64,000 bases of DNA, taken from NCBI RefSeq assembly GCF_014192275.1, contig NZ_JACHXR010000008.1:1-64000 (forward strand), in the 5' to 3' direction. The DNA is from Halomonas stenophila (GTDB lineage Bacteria; Pseudomonadota; Gammaproteobacteria; Pseudomonadales; Halomonadaceae). A model generated the notes under the pieces. It was not told the origin of the DNA, ran no database searches, and was given only the letters and a program-made list of their open reading frames with translations. Of this stretch, positions 47,363-56,584 are shown in pieces. Position 1 is the first letter of the stretch. Each line of letters opens with the position of its first letter. A program made the position numbers and the translations under genes.

Positions 47363-48796
47363 ATGTCCTCCCTCCGGCCGGCCGAAGACCTCGCTTCCCT
47401 GACTGCCGCGGAGGCCCTGTTCCGTTTCCGCCGCGGCGCCCTCTCGCCGCTGACACTGGTCGAGGACTGCCTGGCTCGCATCGAACGCGAGAACCCCGCG
47501 ATCAATGCCTTCGCCCATGTGGCTGCGGCATCGGCTCGCGCGGCGGCCCGGGCCTCCGAGGCCCGCTGGCGGGCCGGGACGCCTTGCGGTCCCCTGGACG
47601 GGATCCCGGTCACCCTCAAGGACATGACCCGCACCGCCGGCATGCCGACCCGGCTGGGCTCGCTCACCACGCCGGAGGAAGGCCCCTGGCGGGACGACGC
47701 TCCCATCGCGGTGCAGCTGCACGAGGCAGGAGCGGTGATCCTCGGCAAGACCACCACCCCGGAATACGGCTGGAAGGCCGTCACCGACTCGCCGTTGACC
47801 GGCGTGACCCGCAACCCCTGGGACACGCGGCTCACGCCGGGCGGCTCCTCGGGCGGGGCGGCGGCCGCGGCGGCGCTCAACCTGGGGCTGCTGCACCAGG
47901 GCAGCGATGCCGGCGGCTCGATCCGCATCCCCTGTGCCTTCACCGGTACCGTCGGCCTCAAGCCAACCTTCGGCTGGGTGCCCCAATGGCCGGCCAGCCC
48001 CATGGGCACCCTGTCGCACCTGGGTCCGATCGCCCGCCGCGTCGAGGACGTCGCCCTGATGCTGGAGACCCTGGCCCGGCCCGATCCCCGGGACGGCTAC
48101 CTGGGCAATCCTCGCCGTCCCGACTGGCTGACGCCGCCGCCTCCCGACCTGCGAGGCTGGCGGGTCGCCCTGAGTCTCGACCTGGGCTACGTCGAGGTGG
48201 CACCGGACATCGCCTCACGTGTCCGGGAAGCGGCGGAACGGCTCCGGGAACTCGGCGCCCGTGTCGAGGAGGTGACGCCCGGGTTCGCCTGCCCCCTGGA
48301 GCCATTCAACACCCTGTGGTTCGCCGGCGCCTCCCAGTTGCTTGCTTCCTGGAGCGCGGCCCAGCGACGGCTGCTGGACCCCGGGCTGCTCGATATCGCC
48401 CTGCGCGGCGCCGCCCTCACCCTCGCCGACTACCTCGCCGCCTGCCGGGCCCGGGAGCGGCTGACCGCGCAGCTGGCAGACTTCCACCGGCGCTTCGACC
48501 TCCTGGTCACGCCGAGCCTGCCGCTCTCGCCCTTCACCGCGGGCCACGACGTGCCGCCCGGCGGCCCCTATCGGGAATGGATGGAATGGACGCCCTTCAG
48601 TTACCCCTTCAACCTCACCCAACAACCGGCCATCTCGCTACCCTGCGGCCTCGATGACCATGGCCTGCCAGTCGGCCTGCAACTGGTCGGCGCCCGGTTC
48701 GATGACTTGCGGCTGATCCAGGCCGCCCGCCTGCTGGAGGCCCGGTTGCCGAGGCAGTTCCCCGAGACGGCCCGCCGGACGGCCGAAGACGACTAG
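47363..48796 (+). CDS. Amidase-signature-family amidase
   Basis: This 477-residue amidase has the Ser-cisSer-Lys triad. The Lys is in GIPVTLKDM, the cis-Ser is in the GGSSGGAAAA stretch, and the nucleophile is in SDAGGSIRIP. It hydrolyses a carboxamide, but the substrate is not predictable and no GatB/GatC partner is present, so it is not the tRNA amidotransferase. The start at 47363 has AGGAG 7 nt upstream. The frame opens earlier (47105) without conserved sequence. Confidence 0.87.
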   Translation: MSSLRPAEDLASLTAAEALFRFRRGALSPLTLVEDCLARIERENPAINAFAHVAAASARAAARASEARWRAGTPCGPLDGIPVTLKDMTRTAGMPTRLGSLTTPEEGPWRDDAPIAVQLHEAGAVILGKTTTPEYGWKAVTDSPLTGVTRNPWDTRLTPGGSSGGAAAAAALNLGLLHQGSDAGGSIRIPCAFTGTVGLKPTFGWVPQWPASPMGTLSHLGPIARRVEDVALMLETLARPDPRDGYLGNPRRPDWLTPPPPDLRGWRVALSLDLGYVEVAPDIASRVREAAERLRELGARVEEVTPGFACPLEPFNTLWFAGASQLLASWSAAQRRLLDPGLLDIALRGAALTLADYLAACRARERLTAQLADFHRRFDLLVTPSLPLSPFTAGHDVPPGGPYREWMEWTPFSYPFNLTQQPAISLPCGLDDHGLPVGLQLVGARFDDLRLIQAARLLEARLPRQFPETARRTAEDD

Positions 48797-48831
48797 GCCG
48801 GGGAGCCTCCGTGGAGTCGCCAGGACGTGAA

Positions 48832-49752
48832 TCACCCCTCCACCCGCTGGCCCAGCTCCTCGAGATAGCTTTCCAGGACCCGATTGGGCGGGGCCCCCTT
48901 GCGGGTGATGGCGCTGTAGCGGGTGACGTAGCGGCAGGTGTCCGGGTTCAGGGCGCGCAGCTTGCCGTCACGCACCCAGCGCTCGGCGAAATGGGTCGGC
49001 AGGTAGCCGATATAGCGGCCGGTGAGGATCAGGAAGGCGATGCCTTCCCGGTCCGTGGCCGAGGCGGTGGCCTCGAGGGGTTCATGCAGCGCCTTGATCT
49101 CCGGGCTCTGGGCATAGGCCGGCGTCACCGCATCGCTGCTCGCCAGTTGCTCATCCGTCACGGTCTCGGCATCGAACAGCGGATGGTCGCCGGCGCAGTA
49201 GAGCTGCGACGTCTCCTCGTAGAGCGAGAGGTAGTCAAGCCCGGGCAGGGTCTTGATCGCGGGCACCACCCCGGTGTGCAGGCGGCCGTCCAGCACGGCG
49301 AGCTCGATATCGTGGGGCGGGATCATGCGGATGTTGATGCGCACGTCGGGGCCGCGCTCCTTCAGCGCGCTGAGGGCATCGGTGATGTGCATCTGCGGCA
49401 TGGTCACCAGGTTGTCGGTGATGCCGATGTTGAGCTCGCCCTTGAGCCAGGCATGCAGGCTGTTGACGCGGGTGCGAAAGCCCTCCGTCGCCGCCAGCAA
49501 CTGCAGGGTGGCCTCATAGACCTCGGCGCCCTCGTCGGTCAGCGCGAAGCCGCTGCGGCCGCGTTGGCACAGCCGCAACCCCAGCCGCGTCTCCAGATCG
49601 CTCATCGCCATGCTGATGGCGGCACGGCTGATGGTCAGCTCCACCTCGGCGGCGGAGAAGCCACCGCATTCCACGACCTTGCGATAGATGCGCAGCAGCC
49701 GCAGGTCCGCATCACTGAGCTGCCCCGTCAGGGCCTCCTTGCGGCGTGTCAT
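48832..49752 (-). CDS. LysR-family regulator, probable regulator of bauA-mmsA
   Basis: This 306-residue LysR protein has its winged helix-turn-helix at about 12-72 (LTISRAAISMAMSDLETRLG) and a LysR effector domain after residue 95. It is divergent from the beta-alanine operon and separated by 169 bp containing a TAAGC/GCTTA operator-like repeat. It probably senses beta-alanine, propylamine or malonate semialdehyde, which is an inference. Its effector domain is not the usual BauR sequence as far as I can judge. Confidence 0.85.
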   Translation of the reverse strand: MTRRKEALTGQLSDADLRLLRIYRKVVECGGFSAAEVELTISRAAISMAMSDLETRLGLRLCQRGRSGFALTDEGAEVYEATLQLLAATEGFRTRVNSLHAWLKGELNIGITDNLVTMPQMHITDALSALKERGPDVRINIRMIPPHDIELAVLDGRLHTGVVPAIKTLPGLDYLSLYEETSQLYCAGDHPLFDAETVTDEQLASSDAVTPAYAQSPEIKALHEPLEATASATDREGIAFLILTGRYIGYLPTHFAERWVRDGKLRALNPDTCRYVTRYSAITRKGAPPNRVLESYLEELGQRVEG

Positions 49753-49808
49753 GGCCTCTCCCCCCGCGGTGATGGGTCTCCTGCAGCCTATGCCGGACGA
49801 GCCAGAAA

Positions 49809-49826
49809 GTTAAGCCATCGCTTACA
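49809..49826. promoter_or_regulatory. Candidate LysR operator upstream of bauA
   Basis: TAAGC-CATC-GCTTA (49811-49824) is a perfect inverted repeat fitting the T-N11-A LysR box. It lies between the divergent LysR and bauA genes, about 100 bp before bauA. Confidence 0.6.
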
Positions 49827-49921
49827 TGAAATTCAACACGTCTAGATTTAACTTATCGCCGCCCTAGACCACGCTTCCCTGCACAGCCACCAACAAGACG
49901 ATGACCAGAGAGGGTGCTGCC

Positions 49922-51277
49922 ATGTCAGATCGTTCTCTCCAGCAGACCGCGGGCCTGACCGCCGAGCAGCTGGATGCCTACTGGATGCCCTACTCCGGCA
50001 ACCGCCAGTTCAAGCGCGACCCGCGGATCATCGTCGGTGCCGAGGACAGCTACTACACCGCGGCCGACGGTCGCCGGATCTACGATGGCCTCTCCGGCCT
50101 GTGGACCTGCGGCGCCGGCCATGGCCGCCCCGAGATCACCGAGGCCGTGGCCCGGCAGCTGCAGCAGCTGGACTATGCCCCGGCCTTCCAGTACGGCCAC
50201 CCCAAGGCCTTCGAACTGGCCCACCGGATCCGTGAGCTGACACCGGCGGGTCTCGATCACGTGTTCTTCACCGGCTCCGGCTCCGAGAGCGCCGACACCG
50301 CGCTGAAGATCGCCCGGGCCTACTGGCGCAAGAAGGGCAAGCCCACCAAGACCAAGCTGATCGGCCGCGCCAAGGGCTATCACGGGGTCAACTTCGGCGG
50401 CACCAGCCTGGGCGGCATCGGCGCCAACCGCGCCCTGTTCGGCCAGGGCATCGATGCCGACCACCTGCCGCATACCCTGCTGAAGGAAAACGCCTTCACC
50501 CGTGGCATGCCCGAGCGCGGGGCCGAGCGCGCCGACGAGCTGCTGGAGCTGATCGCCCTGCACGATGCCTCCAACATCGCCGCGGTGATCGTCGAGCCCC
50601 TGGCCGGATCGGCCGGGGTGATCCCGCCGCCCCGGGGCTACCTCGAGCGCCTGCGCGAGATCTGTGATGCCCACGACATCCTGCTGATCTTCGACGAGGT
50701 CATCACCGGGTTCGGCCGCATGGGGTCGATGACCGGCGCCGAGGAATTCGGCGTAGTGCCGGACATCATGAACGTCGCCAAGCAGCTGACCAACGGGGTG
50801 GTGCCCATGGGCGGGGTCATCGTGCAGGGAGAGATCTACCAGACCTTCATGGCGCAGGGCGGTCCCGACTACATGATGGAGCTGCCCCATGGCTACACCT
50901 ACTCGGGCCACCCGGTGGCCTGCGCCGCGGCCCTGGCCACCCTGGACGTGCTCGAGCAGGGTCGCCTGATCGGCCGCGTGCGTGAGATGAGCCCGGTCTT
51001 CGAGGACGCCCTTCATTCTCTCAAGGGCGGCCTCAAGGACAGCCGCCATGTCAGCGATATCCGTAACTACGGCCTCGCCGGCGCCCTGCAGATCGAACCC
51101 TACCCCGGCGAGCCGGCTCGCCGTCCCTTCGAGATCGCGATGAAGTGTTGGGACAAGGGGTTCTACGTGCGCTATGGCGGCGACACCCTCCAGCTCGGCC
51201 TGCCCTTCACCGTCGAGCGCGACGAGATCGACCGACTCATCAACGCCCTTGGCGATGCCATCGGCGAACTGGATTGA
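49922..51277 (+). CDS. bauA: Beta-alanine--pyruvate transaminase (class III omega-aminotransferase)
   Basis: This PLP enzyme converts beta-alanine and pyruvate to malonate semialdehyde and alanine. It has 451 residues and long stretches close to the Pseudomonas omega-transaminase (SGLWTCGAGHGRPEI; TSLGGIGANRALFGQ; DEVITGFGRMG). The PLP lysine lies in NVAKQLTNG near residue 288. The start at 49922 has AGAGAGGG upstream. It is co-transcribed with mmsA 11 bp downstream, which would oxidise its product. Confidence 0.92.
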   Translation: MSDRSLQQTAGLTAEQLDAYWMPYSGNRQFKRDPRIIVGAEDSYYTAADGRRIYDGLSGLWTCGAGHGRPEITEAVARQLQQLDYAPAFQYGHPKAFELAHRIRELTPAGLDHVFFTGSGSESADTALKIARAYWRKKGKPTKTKLIGRAKGYHGVNFGGTSLGGIGANRALFGQGIDADHLPHTLLKENAFTRGMPERGAERADELLELIALHDASNIAAVIVEPLAGSAGVIPPPRGYLERLREICDAHDILLIFDEVITGFGRMGSMTGAEEFGVVPDIMNVAKQLTNGVVPMGGVIVQGEIYQTFMAQGGPDYMMELPHGYTYSGHPVACAAALATLDVLEQGRLIGRVREMSPVFEDALHSLKGGLKDSRHVSDIRNYGLAGALQIEPYPGEPARRPFEIAMKCWDKGFYVRYGGDTLQLGLPFTVERDEIDRLINALGDAIGELD

Positions 51278-51288
51278 GAGGATTCACC

Positions 51289-52779
<1,491 letters not shown>

Positions 52780-52811
52780 TGCCATGACCGGCAGTCACGT
52801 CCTGCCGACGA

Positions 52812-52844
52812 CACGGCCGAACCAGGCTGCCTGGTTCGGCCGTG
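52812..52844 (+). terminator. Terminator of bauA-mmsA
   Basis: A 15-bp perfect stem (52812-52826 with 52830-52844) and 3-nt loop are followed by TTCGTC. It lies 33 bp past mmsA. Confidence 0.82.
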
Positions 52845-52931
52845 TTCGTCGGGATCGACGGGGGAGGTCCGAAGGGTCGAGGCGGGCCACCGGGCCTCCG
52901 CCGGATTCGGTGTCATGCGTGTACCCGGGCG

Positions 52932-53384
52932 TCAGGCCACGGTGATGACCGTGCACTCGGCGACATGGCTGACCTTGTGGGAGGTGCTGCCGAAGAGCAT
53001 GCCGCGCATGTCACTGACCCCGCGACTGCCCATCACGATGGCATCGACGCCGCGATGCCTGGCCTCATGGAGGATGCCCTCGGCCGGCGCCCCCTGGCGG
53101 ATCACCTCCTCGACCTCGATACCCTGCAGGTCGACGCTGTCCCGGACCTTCCTCAGGGCCGCCTCGGCATCCTGCTTGAGGGAGTCGGACACCTTGCCCC
53201 AGTCCTCCGCGGTGAAGGGTTCGGGGGTGCCGCCGGTGAACAGCCCCATGTTGCCGGGCGGATACTCGGCCACGGTCAGCAGGATGAGGGACGCGGACGA
53301 GGCCCGCGCCAGCTGGGCCGCGACGCCCAGCGCCTTGGCGGAATGCTCGGAGCCGTCGACGGGCGCGAGGATCGACGTGTACAT
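52932..53384 (-). CDS. Universal stress protein (UspA family)
   Basis: This 150-residue UspA-fold protein starts MYTSILAPVDGSEHSAKAL. It has the ATP-binding motif G-x2-G-x9-G-S/T in MGSRGVSDMRGMLFGSTSH, so it is probably an ATP-binding type. The ATG at 53384 follows AGGGGGTGATC. A GTG two codons upstream is less likely. It forms a single gene, convergent with mmsA. Confidence 0.9.
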   Translation of the reverse strand: MYTSILAPVDGSEHSAKALGVAAQLARASSASLILLTVAEYPPGNMGLFTGGTPEPFTAEDWGKVSDSLKQDAEAALRKVRDSVDLQGIEVEEVIRQGAPAEGILHEARHRGVDAIVMGSRGVSDMRGMLFGSTSHKVSHVAECTVITVA

Positions 53385-53507
53385 GATCACCCCCTGGCAG
53401 GATGCGATGGGAAGGGCCCGGCATAGGCCCTGCTTATAAGCCTAGTCGCTTCCGCCTCGCCGGCAACGCCGGACGCCGTCGGCTTGACCGGGATCAAGCC
53501 GACGGCA

Positions 53508-55079
53508 CTAGAGCCAGATCTCGAGGCCCAGCAGGCGACTCAACCAGGAGCCCAGCCGCTGCTTCAGGGAGCCCGGCTCCCGGTCGAGGCGCACCAGCCG
53601 GTCGTCGAGCTCGGTGAGCCAGTAGAGGCGCCCCTCGCCGTCGAGGCCGGGCAGGTAGCTCAGCGACGGGGTCATGCCCGCCTCGGCGAACTCGAGGAAC
53701 TCGGCCACCAGGGACTCGCTCTCGACCAGCACCCCGATCTCGGTGTTCCAGATGACCGAGCGCGGGTCGGCGTTGAAGGAACCGATGAACACCAGGTCGT
53801 CGTCGAAGCTCACCGCCTTGCTGTGCAGCGAGGAGAGCGAGGTGCCGGGGATGCCGATCTCGGCTTCCTCGCCGTGCTGCTGGCGGCCACGCAGCTCGTG
53901 CAGCCGCACGCCGCTCTCCAGCAGCGCCCGGCGACGCCCGGCATAGGCGCCGTGGACCAGGGACAGGTCGGTGGCCTCCAGGGAGTTGGTGATCACCTCG
54001 ACCCGGATGCCCGACTCGGCCAGCCGCGTCAGCAGCGCCGTTCCCCGTTCGGCGGGAACGAAGTAGGACGAGACGATCACCAGCCGCGACTCCAGCTCCG
54101 GGAGCTGGTCGAGCAGGGCCCCGAACAGGGTCCGCTTCAGCGGCGAGCGCTCACTGCCGGCGATCTTGCCCGGCGGATCCCACAGGGCCTGGCCCGGGGC
54201 CCAGTGCAGGTCGCGGAACAGCTTGTTTTCGGCGGCCGCCCCGTAGCGGGCCCGCAGGGCCACGAAGTAGGGAGAGTCGCTGTCGCGCTGCTCGGCCAGC
54301 TGGCGCGCCAGGCTCGTGGCCAGTTCACGCCAGGCCTCGGGCGCGGCGGTGTGGTAGCGCGCGAGGGGCTGGCTGAGGAAGTGGTTCCAGTAGAGGTCGA
54401 AGCTCAGCGACAGGGCATCGACCACGTCGCCCACCGCCAGCAGGTCGACATCGGCGAAGTTGCGGGGCTCGCTGGCATTGAAATACTCGTCGTCGAGATT
54501 GCGCCCACCGGTGATGGCCACGGCGTTGTCGACGATCCAGGTCTTGTTGTGCATGCGCCGGTGCTGGCGGGCCAGGGCGGGCAGCGACAGCACCACCCGG
54601 CTGACCAGGTGCTCGCGGCCGAGGGGCCAGGGGTTGAAGACCCTGACCTGGATGTTCGGGTGGCTGTCCAGCGCCGCCAGCTGGTCGCCCTGCCCCGACG
54701 CCGTGAGGTCGTCGAGCAGCAGGCGGACCTCGACGCCGCGCTGGGCGGCGCCGATCATGCGATGCAGCAGGACCTGGACCGTCTGCCCCTCCCCCAGCAG
54801 GTAGGTCTGGACGTCCAGGCGCTTGCTGGCTTGCTCGACCAGGTTGGCGCGCAGGGCGAAGGCCTCCTCGGCCTTGGCCAGCAGGGCAAAGCCGCTCAGG
54901 CCGGCATGGTCGGCGGCGGCCTGGCGGGCCCACTGGCCCAGCCAGGTGCTGCGGATCTCGGCATCGCGCAACGCCAGCCCGTGCTCCCGGGGCACGGCCG
55001 GGCCAACGCAGCCCGCGAGCAGGGCCAGCACCAGCCATCCGGCCAGCAACCATGGGCCCCTCCGGGCGAGCCTAGTCAT
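53508..55079 (-). CDS. Phospholipase D-family lipoprotein (ClsC-like)
   Basis: A protein of 523 residues when started at 55079. A signal peptide with lipobox L-L-A-G-C indicates an outer- or inner-membrane-anchored lipoprotein. Two HKD motifs are present: RRMHNKTWIVDNAVAITGGRN, and LHSKAVSFDDDLVFIGSFN further on. The architecture resembles the YmdC/ClsC cardiolipin synthases, although those are not lipoproteins in E. coli. A nuclease or phospholipase role is also possible. The start overlaps the small upstream gene by 8 bp, indicating coupled translation. Confidence 0.82.
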   Translation of the reverse strand: MTRLARRGPWLLAGWLVLALLAGCVGPAVPREHGLALRDAEIRSTWLGQWARQAAADHAGLSGFALLAKAEEAFALRANLVEQASKRLDVQTYLLGEGQTVQVLLHRMIGAAQRGVEVRLLLDDLTASGQGDQLAALDSHPNIQVRVFNPWPLGREHLVSRVVLSLPALARQHRRMHNKTWIVDNAVAITGGRNLDDEYFNASEPRNFADVDLLAVGDVVDALSLSFDLYWNHFLSQPLARYHTAAPEAWRELATSLARQLAEQRDSDSPYFVALRARYGAAAENKLFRDLHWAPGQALWDPPGKIAGSERSPLKRTLFGALLDQLPELESRLVIVSSYFVPAERGTALLTRLAESGIRVEVITNSLEATDLSLVHGAYAGRRRALLESGVRLHELRGRQQHGEEAEIGIPGTSLSSLHSKAVSFDDDLVFIGSFNADPRSVIWNTEIGVLVESESLVAEFLEFAEAGMTPSLSYLPGLDGEGRLYWLTELDDRLVRLDREPGSLKQRLGSWLSRLLGLEIWL

Positions 55080-55299
55080 CGCTGTGCTGTCGCGCCCAGG
55101 CCTTGCGCGCCTTGTTGCGCCGGTACAGGCGCACCAGCGCGATCCACAGCGCGGCCACCACCATGGCGGCCAGGGTCCAGCCCTGCCAGGGCCGGGCGGC
55201 GTCGCCCATGACGGTTTCCAGACTGATGATGAGGATGAAGCCCAGGGCCTGGCTGGCGATGGCCAGGGCCCGCAGGGTATCGAAGGCCGGTCTTGCCAT
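55072..55299 (-). CDS. Small two-helix membrane protein
   Basis: This 75-residue protein starts MARPAFDTLRALAIASQ. It has two membrane helices (about 8-28 and 38-58), a short loop and a basic C-terminal tail (RLYRRNKARKAW). I do not recognise a family. It overlaps the phospholipase-D gene by 8 bp and is likely co-expressed with it. GGGAGCAATC lies before the ATG. Confidence 0.55.
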   Translation of the reverse strand: MARPAFDTLRALAIASQALGFILIISLETVMGDAARPWQGWTLAAMVVAALWIALVRLYRRNKARKAWARQHSDD

Positions 55300-55419
55300 G
55301 ATTGCTCCCGCTGGATGACAGCCCCGCCTACCGACAGTAGGCTTGGCGAAACGAACGCATCCAGTGTAACCGGTCCGGCGCCGGCGCCGAACCCGACTCT
55401 CGGGAGAGCCCACCACGAC

Positions 55420-56220
55420 ATGGACGCCATCGCCCTGGGGCCCGTGCTCCTTCCCCTGCCGCGCCTCTATGCCCTCGCCGTCGCCCTGCTGCTGCTGGCG
55501 GCCAGTGCCTTCCTGCTCGGCCTGCCCAGGCGGCGCCACGCCCGCTGGTTCAATGGCCTGGTGATCGCCTGGCTCGCCGGGGCCCGGATCGGTCACGTGG
55601 CCACGCACCTGCCCAGCTATCTCGACGCACCGCTGGATGCCCTCAAGCTCTGGCAACCGGGCTTCCATACCCTCTGGGGCCTGCTGGCGGCACTGGCCTG
55701 GAGCGCCTGGACGCTACGCCAGCGCCTCGGCGCCATGCTCGGCGCCCTGGGACTGACGCTCGGCGCCTCGCTGCTGTGGCTGGCGCTGGTGACCCTGGCG
55801 CCGCTGGGCGGCGGCATGGCCCTGCGCGAGCTCCCCGAGCTGACCCTGGACAACCTCGAGGGCGAACCGGTGGCACTGGCCTCCCTCACCGGCCAGACCG
55901 TGGTGATCAACCTCTGGGCGACCTGGTGCCCGCCGTGCCGGCGCGAGATGCCGCTGCTGGCCGAGGCCGACGCCCGGGACGACGTCACCGTGGTGGTGAT
56001 CAACCAGGGCGAGGACCTGCTGCCGGTGGTGCGCTACCTCGACGACCAGGGGCTCGCCTTCGAGCACGCCCTGCTCGACCCGCGCCAGTCGATGCTGGTG
56101 GCGAGTGGCGCCCCGGGGTTGCCCACCACCCTGCTGTTCGATGCCGAGGGTCGCGCCCGCGAACAGCACGTGGGCGAGCTGACCCGGGCGACCCTCGACG
56201 CCTGGCTGGGGGAGCGCTGA
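55420..56220 (+). CDS. Membrane-anchored TlpA-type thiol-disulfide protein with Lgt-like N-terminal region
   Basis: This 266-residue protein has about four N-terminal membrane helices (residues 8-130) followed by a TlpA/ResA thioredoxin domain with active site WATWCPPCRREMP (CPPC near residue 170) and the cis-Pro in GLPTT. The membrane part shares spacing with prolipoprotein diacylglyceryl transferase (GARIGHVATHLPSYL, then LKLWQPGFHTLWGLLAAL), but the Lgt catalytic His/Arg residues are not evident. It probably acts as a periplasm-facing disulfide reductase. The start at 55420 has GGGAGA rather far upstream. Confidence 0.75.
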   Translation: MDAIALGPVLLPLPRLYALAVALLLLAASAFLLGLPRRRHARWFNGLVIAWLAGARIGHVATHLPSYLDAPLDALKLWQPGFHTLWGLLAALAWSAWTLRQRLGAMLGALGLTLGASLLWLALVTLAPLGGGMALRELPELTLDNLEGEPVALASLTGQTVVINLWATWCPPCRREMPLLAEADARDDVTVVVINQGEDLLPVVRYLDDQGLAFEHALLDPRQSMLVASGAPGLPTTLLFDAEGRAREQHVGELTRATLDAWLGER

Positions 56221-56246
56221 CAGGGCAATCACGGTTGGTTTGTCGG

Positions 56247-56439
56247 GGGCGCCGGGGACAGGTCGAAGAGGGGGTCCTACGCCATGGGTGAGGAGGATTC
56301 CTCCGAACGGGCTGGCCATGGAGGGCCAGCACCGGTCCTGCAAGCGGAGCAGGATGCGAGAGCGCTGCAGGGCGTCGGAAGCGCCCATGGAGGGGTTCAC
56401 AGCGCCCCCTCGCAGACCTGTCGACGGATCAGCCCCAAG
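56247..56439. repeat. Dispersed intergenic repeat, copy A (full-length, upstream of rapA)
   Basis: Two blocks recur in reverse complement downstream of rapA. Block 56247-56287 (41 bp) is identical to 59630-59670. Block 56371-56439 (69 bp) differs from 59559-59627 at 3 positions. The 83 bp between them (56288-56370) are present only here. Both ends carry a related GACAGGTC-N3-GAGGGGG motif in opposite orientation, so the element is a foldback, as expected of a non-autonomous mobile repeat. TTGTCG/CGACAA borders this copy. The rapA promoter must lie within or just after it. Confidence 0.88.
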
Positions 56440-56584
56440 CGACAACCAAACTCCGATAGCCCTGGGAGCGCTGAGAAGAGGCTTAAGCCGCGCCCGGCTT
56501 TGCTGTAAGATACCGCGCCCTGCCGCCGCGGGGCCGGGCGCGGCCAGCGGCGCGAGAACCGATCCCAAGCATCCCCGAGGCACC

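Noticed and set aside
54823-55419. N-terminal extension of the TlpA-type gene
   Set aside because: The upstream frame is antisense to the phospholipase-D and small membrane genes and has no conserved sequence. The protein most plausibly starts at 55420.
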